This document shows, piece by piece, positions 38,906 through 48,150 of a stretch of DNA of 64,000 nt. The notes beneath the pieces were generated by a model. It saw only the letters and a list, made by a program, of their open reading frames with translations, was not told the DNA's origin and ran no database searches. Numbering within the stretch: the stretch's first letter is position 1; each line of letters starts with the position of its first letter. The stretch lies in contig JADLDI010000081.1 of NCBI GenBank assembly GCA_020846745.1, positions 1 to 64,000 of the forward strand. The letters are read 5' to 3'. The DNA comes from Bryobacterales bacterium (GTDB lineage: Bacteria; Acidobacteriota; Terriglobia; Bryobacterales; Bryobacteraceae). Both the position numbers and the translations under genes were made by a program.

Positions 38906-39061
38906 GGGCGAAAGGCTCACGCATCCGATGCCAAACCAGATGCTACCAACCAGGGCCGCGGTGAAAAGGAAGAGCAGGGCGCGGAACAGCATCCGGTCGG
39001 TCCGCGTCGGGCGGCGGCCTGTGAAGTGGGGAGAGTCGCGGTGCAGGTTCCTGTTTGTCAT
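38864..39061 (-). CDS. Small single-span membrane protein (tentative)
   Basis: A 65-residue frame with a basic N-terminus (HFTGRRPTRTDR), one membrane helix (MLFRALLFLFTAALVGSIWF) and a short Pro-rich tail. AAGG precedes the ATG by six bases and the frame lies 35 bp downstream of the DUF4159 gene on the same strand, so it could be the second gene of that operon. Its last 42 bases overlap the end of the MreB-like gene on the other strand. No family recognised; probably real but unproven. Confidence 0.5.
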   Translation of the reverse strand: MTNRNLHRDSPHFTGRRPTRTDRMLFRALLFLFTAALVGSIWFGIGCVSLSPSTAHPEPAPVTWT

Positions 39062-39096
39062 TTGAACCCTTGGGAGCAATTGCGACGCCAAACTGG

Positions 39097-39933
39097 TTAG
39101 TGTGTCATGGCGTAGACGACATAATTGAGGCCAAGCCGGATGGCTTCAAAGCCGTAGCGTTCGGGGTACTCCGGATGGTCGGCGAATTCCCAGCCATCGC
39201 CCACATCCTGATTGAAAGTGATGGCGATCATGATGCGGCCTTTCGCGTCGCGGATGGCGCGCCAGTGCGGGAACGTTCCGCCGCGTTCGATCTGGTTGCC
39301 ACGAACGACATTTGCGCCGGGCACGCGGACACGGTCCTTTAAGTTGTAGACGACGTGGAAAGCAGGGTCGTCCGATTCCATTTCTTCAGCGTGGGCGGAG
39401 GGATCGATCTGGTGGATGCCGGCCATGAAGTTCTCCCACTCGTATTCGTTATGGAAGTCGTCAACCATGAGGAAGCCGCCGCGGTCGAAGTATTTGCGGA
39501 GACGCTGTGCTTCTGAGGGGGTGAGTTGCCAGTCGCCCACGGAACCGGCGAAGATCCACGGGATATCGAAGACGTCGTCGCTTGAGACGTCGATGATCGA
39601 TTCAATCGGTTGAACGTCTATGCGCGTAAGGCGCTGTAGAAGATCGATGAACGTGCGGTCGCCTTTGTTGACGTCAATGCCCCATCGAGAGTATCCGCCA
39701 CGGCGGCGGCCGTCGAGCGGAGAGCGGTACCGCAGGCGGCCGAGGGCGAATTCGGCTTTTCGGCGAGCATCGGGTGGGTCGTCGACGGGGTCCTGCATTT
39801 CGTGCTCGTACTTCGACCATACGTTGCCGCCGCGTTGCGAATACGCACCGACGGCGCCGAGAAACAGAACGGTAAGAAAAGCGCCCGCCCAGAGCGCATA
39901 GCCGCGGCGCGGCTGCATTCCTTGAGCGTACAC
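39097..39933 (-). CDS. DUF4159 domain protein
   Basis: A 278-residue exported or membrane-anchored protein (hydrophobic segment residues 12-32). The DUF4159 domain includes FALGRLRYRSPL, GGYSRWGIDVNKGD, a helix before LRKYFDRGGFLMVDDFHNEYEW, and GNQIERGGTFPHW. The fold resembles a glutamine-amidotransferase-like or ThuA-like Rossmann domain; the biochemical role is unknown. The start is a GTG; the ATG five codons later is a plausible alternative. In other Acidobacteria these genes often lie near MoxR/vWA clusters, which are absent here. Confidence 0.82.
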   Translation of the reverse strand: MYAQGMQPRRGYALWAGAFLTVLFLGAVGAYSQRGGNVWSKYEHEMQDPVDDPPDARRKAEFALGRLRYRSPLDGRRRGGYSRWGIDVNKGDRTFIDLLQRLTRIDVQPIESIIDVSSDDVFDIPWIFAGSVGDWQLTPSEAQRLRKYFDRGGFLMVDDFHNEYEWENFMAGIHQIDPSAHAEEMESDDPAFHVVYNLKDRVRVPGANVVRGNQIERGGTFPHWRAIRDAKGRIMIAITFNQDVGDGWEFADHPEYPERYGFEAIRLGLNYVVYAMTH

Positions 39934-39992
39934 GAAATGTGGCGCGTCAGGTATCGGCTGGGACGCCGGAACCCACGATGCGGCCGGCGAGG

Positions 39993-40007
39993 CGTGCCGG
40001 AGGCACG
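39993..40007. terminator. Short hairpin after the esterase gene
   Basis: CGTGCC-GGA-GGCACG forms a six-base-pair stem three bases beyond the esterase stop codon. The T-rich run (TTCTTATTT) lies on the plus-strand side, so as a classical terminator it would serve a rightward transcript that is not evident. For the leftward esterase it is only a 3' hairpin. Confidence 0.3.
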
Positions 40008-40010
40008 TTC

Positions 40011-41126
40011 TTATTTCCTGTATCCCTGCCAGACGTACTCAAGTGCGAGTGGCAGGGTGGCGGCTTTGACGGCGCGGTCGCAGTGGCCGGAGTTTTTTGA
40101 GAAGACGAACTGGTAGGTGTATTTCTTGTCGGCCAGTACTTTGGCCATACGCTCGTTGGCGAGCACCCAATCGTGATAGTCGTCGCGGGTGATCAGGTTA
40201 TCGCGGTCGCTAACATGAAGCCAGATGCGTAACGGCTTCCTTGGGCTGTTGGGAATTAACTTGTCGTGAAAGTCCCAAGCGCCGTGGGGTGTTTCGGGGT
40301 TGTCGGGCCACTGTTGATAGACATAAGTGCCGGAGTAACTCAGGACGCGATGGTAGAGATCGGGGTGGTACCAGGCCATGGCCATGGCGGCGGACGCGCC
40401 GGAACTGCAACCGGTGGTCGCGCGGCCATCGGGGTTCTTCGTTAGCTTGACGCGGAAGCGCTTCTCGACCTCGGGTAGCACTTCGGTTTCGACAAACTCC
40501 GCATAGCGGCCGGACATGGTGTCGTATTCAAGACCCCGCTGGTTGCCTTGAGCGTCGCCGCCGCCGTTGCCGATAGAAATGCCGATCATCACCGGTATCC
40601 GCTTCTGAGCAATCAGATTGTCGAGGGCAGTGAATAGGGTACGGTCCGGACCATCGGCGCCCACGATGAAAGGCGCCTCGGAGCCGGGCACGTATTGTTT
40701 GGGAACATAGACGCCGACTTTGCGTGTGTAAGGGGCGGGGAAGCTTTTGACGAGTATCTTGCGCGGATCTGCAGGGTCGATGAGGGGCTGAAGTTTGGGG
40801 TCTTCGCGCATCACACCCGGATAGATCTTGCTGTCCGTTGAGTTCATGGTGAACTCATGGATATCGCCATGGGGAACGCCTTCCCTGGCCGTCATTTCCG
40901 GGGCGGGCTTATAGGTGGGGCCGATAATGAAGTTACCGTTCTGCTTGGGGGAGGGAAGTTGGCCGTCCGGCAGTTCTTGGGCTTTCACGTAGCCGGGCGT
41001 GTGCGGGTCGCGGGTGGGCTTAAGCACGGTGACTCGGGCGGGTTGGCCGGATGAGGATTGCGCGAGGGCCGGCGAAAGGACGCTGACGGCCGCAATCAGG
41101 AACGCAGTTCGGGAAACCGTAATCAT
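40011..41126 (-). CDS. Secreted esterase-D / enterochelin-esterase-like hydrolase
   Basis: A 371-residue exported alpha/beta hydrolase (signal peptide 1-22). It has an early-set-like N-terminal region (to about 130) and a catalytic domain with nucleophile Ser in TTGCSSGASAAMAMAW, an acid near SDRDNLITRDD and the His in NSGHCDRA. This is the esterase-D fold that includes trilactone esterases (Fes/IroE) and feruloyl esterases. The substrate is uncertain; GCSSG is a variant of GxSxG. It lies between the DUF4159 gene and another alpha/beta hydrolase on the same strand, with a TonB receptor nearby, so a role in siderophore or plant-polymer ester cleavage is possible. Confidence 0.85.
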   Translation of the reverse strand: MITVSRTAFLIAAVSVLSPALAQSSSGQPARVTVLKPTRDPHTPGYVKAQELPDGQLPSPKQNGNFIIGPTYKPAPEMTAREGVPHGDIHEFTMNSTDSKIYPGVMREDPKLQPLIDPADPRKILVKSFPAPYTRKVGVYVPKQYVPGSEAPFIVGADGPDRTLFTALDNLIAQKRIPVMIGISIGNGGGDAQGNQRGLEYDTMSGRYAEFVETEVLPEVEKRFRVKLTKNPDGRATTGCSSGASAAMAMAWYHPDLYHRVLSYSGTYVYQQWPDNPETPHGAWDFHDKLIPNSPRKPLRIWLHVSDRDNLITRDDYHDWVLANERMAKVLADKKYTYQFVFSKNSGHCDRAVKAATLPLALEYVWQGYRK

Positions 41127-41181
41127 GCAGAGACTTCTTACGATCGTATCGTAGGACGTTGTGCAAGATTGCCAAAGGGGG

Positions 41182-42117
41182 TTACGGCTTTGGAGATTTC
41201 AGGTGCTGATCGAACCAGCGGATGAAATGAAACTCGTCGAACAGCATCGTCGGCCAGCCGTGCTTACCGCCCGGATGCACGACCAGCGGTACGTCGACAC
41301 CTAGCTCTGCCGCTCTGGCACGGAAGCGTTGCGACTGTTCGAGAGGGACCAAAGTGTCGGCATCGCCGTGATAGATGAGGGTGGGCGCCATGTCCTTGGT
41401 GATGAAGTAAATGGGTGAGGCGTCGTGGCCGATCAGCTTCCACTCGTCGAGCGTGGCGTGTTCAACGCCGAACGCCTTGATGAAGCTTTTGGGGGGACGG
41501 CCCGGTCCCGTGTATTCGGTGGAAGAGCCGAGGTTGAGCAGGTCGGTTACCGGGTAGAAGAGGGCCGCCGCCTGTACGGCGCTCGATTCCCGATCGACGG
41601 GGTCTGGCGCGTTCGGGTCGCCCGGACCGCCTCGCGTGGCGAGGATCAAGCCGAGGTGGCCGCCTGCGCTGCCGCCCGTGACGCCGATGCGGTTCGGGTC
41701 AATCCCGTATTCCTGGGCATGATAGCGGACGAAGCGGACGCCACGATGCATGTCCTCGACGATCTCAGTGACGGTTTCGCCGGGTTGTGAGATGTGACAG
41801 ATGGCGAAGACCGTGTATCCGGCTCGCAGGACAGGGGCCATCAGCCAGACGGGAGTTTCGCCGGCCTTCTTCGACTTCCACCCGCCGCTGACCATTAGAG
41901 CGATCGCAAGGCCGTTGGGGTGTTTCGGACGGATGATGTCCATCGTCAGGTCCTGGCCGCGGCGTGTGCTGTAAACCACGCCGTCGGTTCGATCGACAGA
42001 TGGATGAAAGTACATCCACCCGGACGCGGCGGTGAGCAAAGCTGCCGCGATTGCGGAGAGAAGGACTAGGGCAGCAGTGCGGAGCCAGTGTGGGACGCGC
42101 GCCAGGAAATTCGACAT
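41182..42117 (-). CDS. Membrane-anchored alpha/beta hydrolase (carbohydrate esterase-like)
   Basis: A 311-residue hydrolase with an N-terminal membrane helix (residues 13-33). The catalytic domain shows DIIRPKHPNGLAIALMVSGG, the nucleophile elbow GVTGGSAGGHLGL, Asp in HGDADTLVP and His in GGKHGWPTM: a complete Ser-Asp-His triad of the BD-FAE/acetyl-esterase type. Known relatives deacetylate or deferuloylate plant polysaccharides. It diverges from the TonB receptor gene with 140 bp between starts, and a three-unit tandem repeat lies in that spacer. Confidence 0.85.
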   Translation of the reverse strand: MSNFLARVPHWLRTAALVLLSAIAAALLTAASGWMYFHPSVDRTDGVVYSTRRGQDLTMDIIRPKHPNGLAIALMVSGGWKSKKAGETPVWLMAPVLRAGYTVFAICHISQPGETVTEIVEDMHRGVRFVRYHAQEYGIDPNRIGVTGGSAGGHLGLILATRGGPGDPNAPDPVDRESSAVQAAALFYPVTDLLNLGSSTEYTGPGRPPKSFIKAFGVEHATLDEWKLIGHDASPIYFITKDMAPTLIYHGDADTLVPLEQSQRFRARAAELGVDVPLVVHPGGKHGWPTMLFDEFHFIRWFDQHLKSPKP

Positions 42118-42136
42118 ATAACGATAGCCGTACCTT

Positions 42137-42177
42137 CTTATCTTACCGAGCTTATTTAGCGAGCTTATCTTAGCGAG
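42137..42177. repeat. Three tandem 13-14-bp repeats in divergent spacer
   Basis: Three head-to-tail units with consensus CTTATCTTAGCGAG (42137-42150 with one change, 42151-42163 with a one-base deletion, 42164-42177 perfect) lie between the divergent hydrolase and TonB receptor genes. They immediately precede the hydrolase start and are well placed to bind a regulator. Confidence 0.5.
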
Positions 42178-42224
42178 CGATGCGGAGTGCGGTGATACCC
42201 CTCGCTTTCAGGCTCTTCAAATGG

Positions 42225-42230
42225 TATGAT
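42225..42230 (+). promoter_or_regulatory. Possible -10 box of the TonB receptor gene
   Basis: TATGAT 28 bp before the receptor ATG, with a purine-rich TAGAGG further down that could serve as a weak ribosome site. No convincing -35 at normal spacing. Confidence 0.3.
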
Positions 42231-42257
42231 CCCTTTCAATAGAGGTCTATTCGGAAA

Positions 42258-45200
42258 ATGACATCTTTTAGATATCTACTCCTTTTCTGTGGGTCCGTCG
42301 CCTTGTTCGCCCAGAACCGAGGTGCGATAACCGGCGAAATCGTCGACTCAACCGGGGCGGCGGTTCCCAATGCAACAGTGGTCGTGACAGCACCCGCCAT
42401 TGGGTTGGCGCGCGACGCGAAAACGACTGAGACGGGATTTTTCACTGTTCCGACACTTCCTCCTGCGAATTACGAGGTGAAGGTGGAAGCCAGCGGTTTC
42501 CGGACGCTAACCCGTACGGGTCTGCGGTTGGACGCGGATCTGACGATCAACCTGAAGCTCGCACTCGAGGTGGGGCAGGTCACCGAAAAGGTGGAAGTAA
42601 CCGGTGAAGCTCCGCTGGTGGAAACGTCAAACGGCGAAGTGGGCCGCACCGTGACACAGAAGCAACTGCAGAATTTCGCGCTGCCTGGCCGGAATCCGTT
42701 CTATATGATGGGCATCCTGCCGGGTGTTGTGTCGCGATACGGCAACTTCATGACCGATTTTCGCGGCGGCAGTTACTCGATGGGCGGGCTGCAGATCAAC
42801 GGCCAGCGCAAGGACATGAACTTCATCGCCATCGACGGTATCAACAATGGCCGTGTTCGCGACGGCGTGCAGCAGAACAATATTATGGGCGTCGACTTCG
42901 TGGAAGAAGTCAAAGTTTCGACAACGCACTACGCCCCGGAGTACGGCCGTAGCACCGGCGCTGCGATCAACTTCACGACGCGCCGCGGCACCCAGGACTA
43001 TCACGTTTCGGCCTACGAGTTCTATTTCTCAGAGGCGTTCGCCGCACAGCAGTACATTACGGGCGGCCGGCCGCGCATCCGGTATCACAATTATGGCTTC
43101 ACCCTGGGCGGTCCGGTCTATATCCCCAAGAAATGGAACACCGAAAAGAACAAGTTGTTCTTCTTCGTTGGGCTTGAGGCTCGGACGAATTCGGGCTTTA
43201 ACTCGAAGCTGTCGACTGTGCCGACCGAAGCGGAGCGCAATGGCGACTTCAGCGCCAGTTCGGTGAAACCTGTCGACCCAACGACCAAGACGCCGTTCCC
43301 GAACAACCTGATTCCCTCGTCGCGGATCAGTGCTTTTGGGCGCTCGTTACAAAAGCTATATCCGAATCCTAACTATGTGGGGCCGGGCGGCAACTACTAT
43401 GCGTCGAACAGCCAGCCCACCACTTCAAACGACATCATCTACCGGGTGGATTACAACATCAAGCAGAACTGGCAGTTGAGCTTCCGCGCGCTGCCGGGCC
43501 AGCAGGACTTCACGTCCTACTTCGATAACACCGGCAACAACATTCCGCTGTTCCAGGCGTATCGCGACCGCAAGGGTAACAACTACATGCTCTCGTTGAA
43601 CACGGTAGTTAGCCCGACGACGATTAACGAGTTGAGCTTCGGGTATTCCGATTATCGTGAGGACTTCCGGTTGCTGGGCGATGGTATGAAACGGCAAACC
43701 TACGGGTTCGCGTTCCCCGAGGTTTATGCCGGCAACCGACTCGATCGCATTCCGAACATCAGCATCACCGGCTTTCAGGGCATCAGCGGCGCGGGCCACC
43801 CTAGTTATGCCCGGACTCCCACCTTTATCGTTCGCGAGAACTTCTCGAAGATCTTCGGCTCACACACCCTGAAAGCCGGAGTCTACTGGGAAAACATGAG
43901 CATGAACGAGTTGAATCAGGCGAACGACAACGGCAGCTTCTCCTTCGGCAGCTCTTCTTCCAATCCTAATAACAGCTTGAGCCCCTGGGCCAACGCGCTG
44001 TTGGGCAACTTCGACGGCTACAGTGAATCGACTTCGCCGGTGCAGACGGTGTATAAGTCGTTCGCTCGCGAGTTTTATGTGCAGGACAGCTGGCGCGTAA
44101 ACCGCCGGTTGTCGGTGGAATACGGAATGCGCTGGGCGTTCATCGCTCCTTGGGGCGCCAAGTTGAACAATCTTGTGGCGTTTATGCAGCAGTTCTGGAA
44201 TCCCTCGAAAGCTCCGCTCGTGGCCGCTAACGGTTCGATTGTGCCGGGCACTGGCGATGTGTACAACGGCCTCGTATTGCCGGGTTCTGGTTGGCCCGAT
44301 GCGGCCAAGGGCCGTGTGATTCAATATGACGACCCGGCCATCCGGGCGCTGTTCCGTGGCGTACCCGATGGATTCAATCCGTTACGCAAAACCAACTTCC
44401 AGCCGCGTCTCAGCCTGGCCTGGGATGTCTTCGGCAATGGCAAGCTGGCCCTTCGTACAGGCGCCGGCGTGTTCCACGGCATTACTGGAATCGCCTACTC
44501 CGGGTGGTATCTCGGCGCGCGCCCGCCGCTGACGAGTGTCAGCACCATTACCAATGGATTCGCCGATAACCCGGCCAGCGGTATCCCGAATACGACGCAG
44601 TTCCCAATCGACGCCGGAGCCCTGCCGACCGATTACAAGATCCCGACAATGTACAACTACAGCTTCGGACTGCAGACGATGCTACCGTACAAGACGCAGC
44701 TAGACGTCAGCTATGTCGGCAATACGGGTCGGCAACTGTCGTTCGCGCGTCCGCTGAACTTCCTGACGCCGGCCGAACAGGCTGCTCACGAAGGAGTGGA
44801 CCTTCGCCAGTACTATCCGTATCGCGGTCTGGGCGGCATCAACTTGGTTGAGCCTTCGTCGACGTCGAGCTACAACTCCTTGCAAGCCGCGGTTCGGCGG
44901 CGGTCGGGCCAGATCACTTACTCGCTTTCTTACACTTTGGGAAAGATCGTCGGGTACGGAAACGAAGGCATCGCGAGCGGCATCCAGAATCCGCTGGACC
45001 GCCGTTCCGAAAAGACGGAGTTAGAGGAGAGCCGCCGTCACTACGCCGTCATCATGCACACCTGGGAACTGCCGTGGTACAAATCGCAGCACGGGCTGTT
45101 CGGCCGCGTTCTCGGTGGCTGGTCGATCACCGGTGTCTGGACGCTTACAACTGGCCGTCTGTTCAGCCCCAGCCTCACCGGCGTGCCGCGCCAGGTGGCT

Positions 45201-45545
45201 TCGCGGCCCGACGTGGTCGGCGACTGGTATCTTGATCCCGACAAGCGGTCGCTATTCCAGTATTTCAACACGGCGGCGTTCGCCCGTCCGAAGGACTGGA
45301 CCTACGGGAATGCGGGTAAGTTCATTATCCGTGGGCCTGGTTCCATCGACCTGAGCGCCTTTGCGTTGAAGGAAATCCGCGTACTCGAGCAGATGCGCAT
45401 CCAACTTCGCCTGGAGTCGTTTAACGCCATGAATCACATGAACCTGGGGGGCTTCAATACCCAGCTAGGCAACCGTGCATTTGGCCAGATCAACGACATC
45501 GGTTCGCCGCGATACTTCCAGTTCGGCGCAAAGCTGCTCTGGTAA
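42258..45545 (+). CDS. TonB-dependent receptor with carboxypeptidase-regulatory domain
   Basis: A 1095-residue outer-membrane protein of the Acidobacterial receptor type: signal peptide (1-19), carboxypeptidase-regulatory-like Ig domain (about 20-105, GAITGEIVDSTGAAVPNATV), then a plug-like segment (LPGRNPFYMMGILPGV, GLQINGQRKDMNFIAIDGI) and a long beta-barrel ending in FQFGAKLLW with the C-terminal aromatic needed for barrel insertion. No clear TonB box is visible. These receptors import large substrates such as oligosaccharides or chelates. It is monocistronic: its own spacer promoter lies upstream and a strong terminator downstream. Confidence 0.92.
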   Translation: MTSFRYLLLFCGSVALFAQNRGAITGEIVDSTGAAVPNATVVVTAPAIGLARDAKTTETGFFTVPTLPPANYEVKVEASGFRTLTRTGLRLDADLTINLKLALEVGQVTEKVEVTGEAPLVETSNGEVGRTVTQKQLQNFALPGRNPFYMMGILPGVVSRYGNFMTDFRGGSYSMGGLQINGQRKDMNFIAIDGINNGRVRDGVQQNNIMGVDFVEEVKVSTTHYAPEYGRSTGAAINFTTRRGTQDYHVSAYEFYFSEAFAAQQYITGGRPRIRYHNYGFTLGGPVYIPKKWNTEKNKLFFFVGLEARTNSGFNSKLSTVPTEAERNGDFSASSVKPVDPTTKTPFPNNLIPSSRISAFGRSLQKLYPNPNYVGPGGNYYASNSQPTTSNDIIYRVDYNIKQNWQLSFRALPGQQDFTSYFDNTGNNIPLFQAYRDRKGNNYMLSLNTVVSPTTINELSFGYSDYREDFRLLGDGMKRQTYGFAFPEVYAGNRLDRIPNISITGFQGISGAGHPSYARTPTFIVRENFSKIFGSHTLKAGVYWENMSMNELNQANDNGSFSFGSSSSNPNNSLSPWANALLGNFDGYSESTSPVQTVYKSFAREFYVQDSWRVNRRLSVEYGMRWAFIAPWGAKLNNLVAFMQQFWNPSKAPLVAANGSIVPGTGDVYNGLVLPGSGWPDAAKGRVIQYDDPAIRALFRGVPDGFNPLRKTNFQPRLSLAWDVFGNGKLALRTGAGVFHGITGIAYSGWYLGARPPLTSVSTITNGFADNPASGIPNTTQFPIDAGALPTDYKIPTMYNYSFGLQTMLPYKTQLDVSYVGNTGRQLSFARPLNFLTPAEQAAHEGVDLRQYYPYRGLGGINLVEPSSTSSYNSLQAAVRRRSGQITYSLSYTLGKIVGYGNEGIASGIQNPLDRRSEKTELEESRRHYAVIMHTWELPWYKSQHGLFGRVLGGWSITGVWTLTTGRLFSPSLTGVPRQVASRPDVVGDWYLDPDKRSLFQYFNTAAFARPKDWTYGNAGKFIIRGPGSIDLSAFALKEIRVLEQMRIQLRLESFNAMNHMNLGGFNTQLGNRAFGQINDIGSPRYFQFGAKLLW

Positions 45546-45565
45546 ATCGCTATCCGTTCAATTGG

Positions 45566-45600
45566 GCCGGGCTCCTATCGCGGGAGCCCGGCTTTTCTAT
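45566..45600 (+). terminator. Intrinsic terminator of the TonB receptor gene
   Basis: GCCGGGCTCC (45566-45575) pairs perfectly with GGAGCCCGGC (45583-45592), followed by TTTTCTAT. It lies 20 bp after the stop codon and insulates the receptor from the large operon downstream. Confidence 0.88.
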
Positions 45601-45875
45601 TTTACGGGCAAATTGTACTCAATCGTACAGACGGTCTTCACGATCTTCTTGCTTTGCGCGCCAATTCGTGAGCATTATTCGCTTTAGAAATTTGGAAGTG
45701 CGAAACGGAAGGCGAATTCCTTTCACGTTTCAGTCATGTGAGTGAACGCAAGCCAGCTGTTCTGGGCCGGCTAGCGAGACGTTCCCCAGACGGGCCCAAC
45801 CCGGACCTGCCGTAGGGTAGTTACGTCCTCTTCGAAATCGATGGCCGCTCGAAATGTGCGGCTCGGAGGAACTGA
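45601..45875 (+). other. Leader region of the large unknown operon
   Basis: A 275-bp non-coding stretch between the receptor terminator and the first gene of the unknown cluster. I see no credible reading frame and no confident promoter. The only clear element is GGAGG at 45865-45869, six bases before the ATG at 45876. Because the terminator isolates this region, the promoter for the more than 18-kb operon should be here. Confidence 0.5.
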
Positions 45876-48110
45876 ATGCTATCCATTCCCGCCTTTGCGC
45901 AGGTTGAGGGCATCACGATATTTCGCGATGACGTTGTTTTCAACCAGTTCTACTATCTGCCGCGAAGCCCGCGCCTGCTGCTGTCGGATGATGGCAAGCC
46001 GATGTTTACCTTTATGCGTTACCAGTTTCCGCTGGTGCGTACAGAAGGCGAACCTGGCGGCGGGTATCTGGTCTTCACCAGCACGTTGAAGGAAGACCAG
46101 CAGGTAATCGACCAGAAGCTGAAACCGTTTTTGGCGGCCAAACTGCGCGCTGAAAATCCGCTGGCCGCGCAGATGCCGGAACCGAACATCTCGCCGGTTG
46201 ACTTCACGGATGGCACGGCCAACCTGATCATCATGAAGGACAACAAGATGATCAAGAACGTCACCCTGGGCAGGCCTTCGCTAATGGGTGACAACACCGT
46301 TTCCGTTGCGGTGGAGCTGAATTCCGACGCAGCTACGCTCTTCTATGAAGCATTGCGGCGCGGCGGCAGCATCGCGGCCATCGAATATAACCTGCGATTT
46401 CCCGTTCGCCTGCCCGCCGTCACAATCCTCGCCCACGTCGATTCCAAAGAAGTGAAATCCGCGGTCATGACCTTCACCGAAACGAAGGTCACCGACGGCA
46501 GTGTATGGGGCGACGACTCGCATATGGAGCGGCACCGGACGTCGATCTCAGAGTCGATGGAATCGCTCGGGCTGATACGCCTCGAAATCCTCAAGGGTTC
46601 TGTGCAACTCAGCCAGGAAGACATGGAAAGCCTGCGCTCGTTTGCGTTCCGTGCGATGGACGAGTTCATCAAGAAACACCTTCTGGCCGGTGGCACCATC
46701 GAAACCGCGGAAGATCGCAAGAGCCAGTGGATGGAGTTCCTGAAACAAGACATCAAAGCGGCATTCGATCTGAACGTTTCGTTCCGTGACGTGATCAACC
46801 GTGAATACAACCCGAGCGCGCAGATCAACCCGAGTTTCCTGAAAGGCAAGGTCGAAGACCTGGTCATGGAGATCGATCTCCAGAATGCGCCGTGGTTCTT
46901 CAATACTCTTACCGTAAAGCTCGACACGAACCTTGACTTTGAAGCGTACGGAGACATTGTTCATAGCGTGGTCGGCCATATCTCCTATGACCAGGCTAAG
47001 GCCGACGGAACACGAATCGTTAAACGGGAAAGTTTGACATTTACCAAGGGAGACCGCGCGGCGAAGCAGTTTCAAACCCGCATCGCCGAAGTCGGAAAAG
47101 ACAAGTACCACGTCGACGTGGAGGTGAATTACAAGAGCGGACCGCGCCTGCAGGCCGCCATGGCTTCGTTCGACACCACCACGCGCAATCTGACGTTGAG
47201 CGTCCCCAACCCGGGCGTGGTGGAGGTCCAGTTCTCGGCGTCGCCGAAGGCCTTTGGCGACAATATGAGCGCCATCGAAGTGGAAATAGAGTATTCCGAT
47301 CCGCGCAACGGCGTTCCCAGCGCGACGGAGACGGTGATTCTTACTGCGGACAAGCCCGACCAGAAGTATCGCCGCGTAATCTATGCCGTCTGGAACCGTC
47401 CGTTCCGTTATCGCGCGACTTATGTGCTGACCCAGGGCAACCAGCGCTCCACGACGCCTTGGTTTGAGGCCTCAAGCGACACCCGGTTCGTCACAATCAA
47501 CACGCCGTTCGACCAGGAATTCAGCTTGCAAGTGCTTGCTTCGGCCGACTGGAAAGAAGTGCAGCAGATCGTCGTCGACCTGGAATACCTCGACGACAAA
47601 TCGGACTTCCGGATGGCGCAGAACTTCAGCTTTCAGAAAGATACGCCGGCGCGCCAGGTGTGGAAGTTCCCCATTCGCGATCCGAAGGCGCGATCGTATA
47701 AGTACACCCAAACCATCCTCTACATCAATGGGAGGGTCGACCCGCGGCCGACGGTGACGCGCGAGAGCGACGCGACAGTCTTGGTGGTGGGCAATGCTCC
47801 CGGTGGTGTTGCGACGGTGGAAGTGGATGCGGCCGATACCCGTTTGGGGGTCGATGTTGTTCGCGTCATCGCACGCCTGACTTACTCCGATCTCGACAAC
47901 GACGTGCTGGATACGGAAACGCTGGTGTTCCGCAATGGCACGGAAATGAAAGAGTGGCAGATCGCGCGGGCCGACGCCAAAAAGGTGAAGTACCTCTTCG
48001 ATGTCGAGTACTTCATGAAGGACGGATCGCGGCGCAAATTGCACGACCAAACGGGTTTGGTGACCTCGATCCGCGACGTCTTGCCGCTGCCGGCGCCCCC
48101 CGCAGCGTAG
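45876..48110 (+). CDS. Unknown cluster protein A (744 aa, beta-repeat family)
   Basis: I do not recognise a named family. Residues 10-45 carry the cluster signature (GITIFRDD, FNQFYYLP, then a GKPMFTFMRY strand). Residues about 140-205 hold an alpha/beta block (VAVELNSDAATLFYEAL, AIEYNLRFPVRLPAVTIL). Residues about 250-330 are helical and contain FRDVINREYNPSAQI, closely matched in protein G (RRDVIKKAVNPNAQL). The last 300 residues are three tandem repeats of about 95 residues built on V-x-V-x-LEYxD, W-x-FPIxDP and Y-x-YTxTxxxxxG. The N-terminus (MLSIPAFAQ) is too short for a proper signal peptide and there is no membrane helix. A good Shine-Dalgarno supports the start. First gene of the operon. 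Confidence 0.88.
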   Translation: MLSIPAFAQVEGITIFRDDVVFNQFYYLPRSPRLLLSDDGKPMFTFMRYQFPLVRTEGEPGGGYLVFTSTLKEDQQVIDQKLKPFLAAKLRAENPLAAQMPEPNISPVDFTDGTANLIIMKDNKMIKNVTLGRPSLMGDNTVSVAVELNSDAATLFYEALRRGGSIAAIEYNLRFPVRLPAVTILAHVDSKEVKSAVMTFTETKVTDGSVWGDDSHMERHRTSISESMESLGLIRLEILKGSVQLSQEDMESLRSFAFRAMDEFIKKHLLAGGTIETAEDRKSQWMEFLKQDIKAAFDLNVSFRDVINREYNPSAQINPSFLKGKVEDLVMEIDLQNAPWFFNTLTVKLDTNLDFEAYGDIVHSVVGHISYDQAKADGTRIVKRESLTFTKGDRAAKQFQTRIAEVGKDKYHVDVEVNYKSGPRLQAAMASFDTTTRNLTLSVPNPGVVEVQFSASPKAFGDNMSAIEVEIEYSDPRNGVPSATETVILTADKPDQKYRRVIYAVWNRPFRYRATYVLTQGNQRSTTPWFEASSDTRFVTINTPFDQEFSLQVLASADWKEVQQIVVDLEYLDDKSDFRMAQNFSFQKDTPARQVWKFPIRDPKARSYKYTQTILYINGRVDPRPTVTRESDATVLVVGNAPGGVATVEVDAADTRLGVDVVRVIARLTYSDLDNDVLDTETLVFRNGTEMKEWQIARADAKKVKYLFDVEYFMKDGSRRKLHDQTGLVTSIRDVLPLPAPPAA

Positions 48111-48150
48111 CCATTGCTGGCACTGAATTGGGTAACGCAGAGGTGCCGAA

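Noticed and set aside
39993-40020. Hairpin plus T-rich run read as a rightward terminator
   Set aside because: No rightward transcript precedes it; kept only as a low-confidence 3' hairpin.
45475-45687. 70-codon frame crossing the TonB receptor end and its terminator
   Set aside because: It runs through the terminator hairpin and has no ribosome site or recognisable features.
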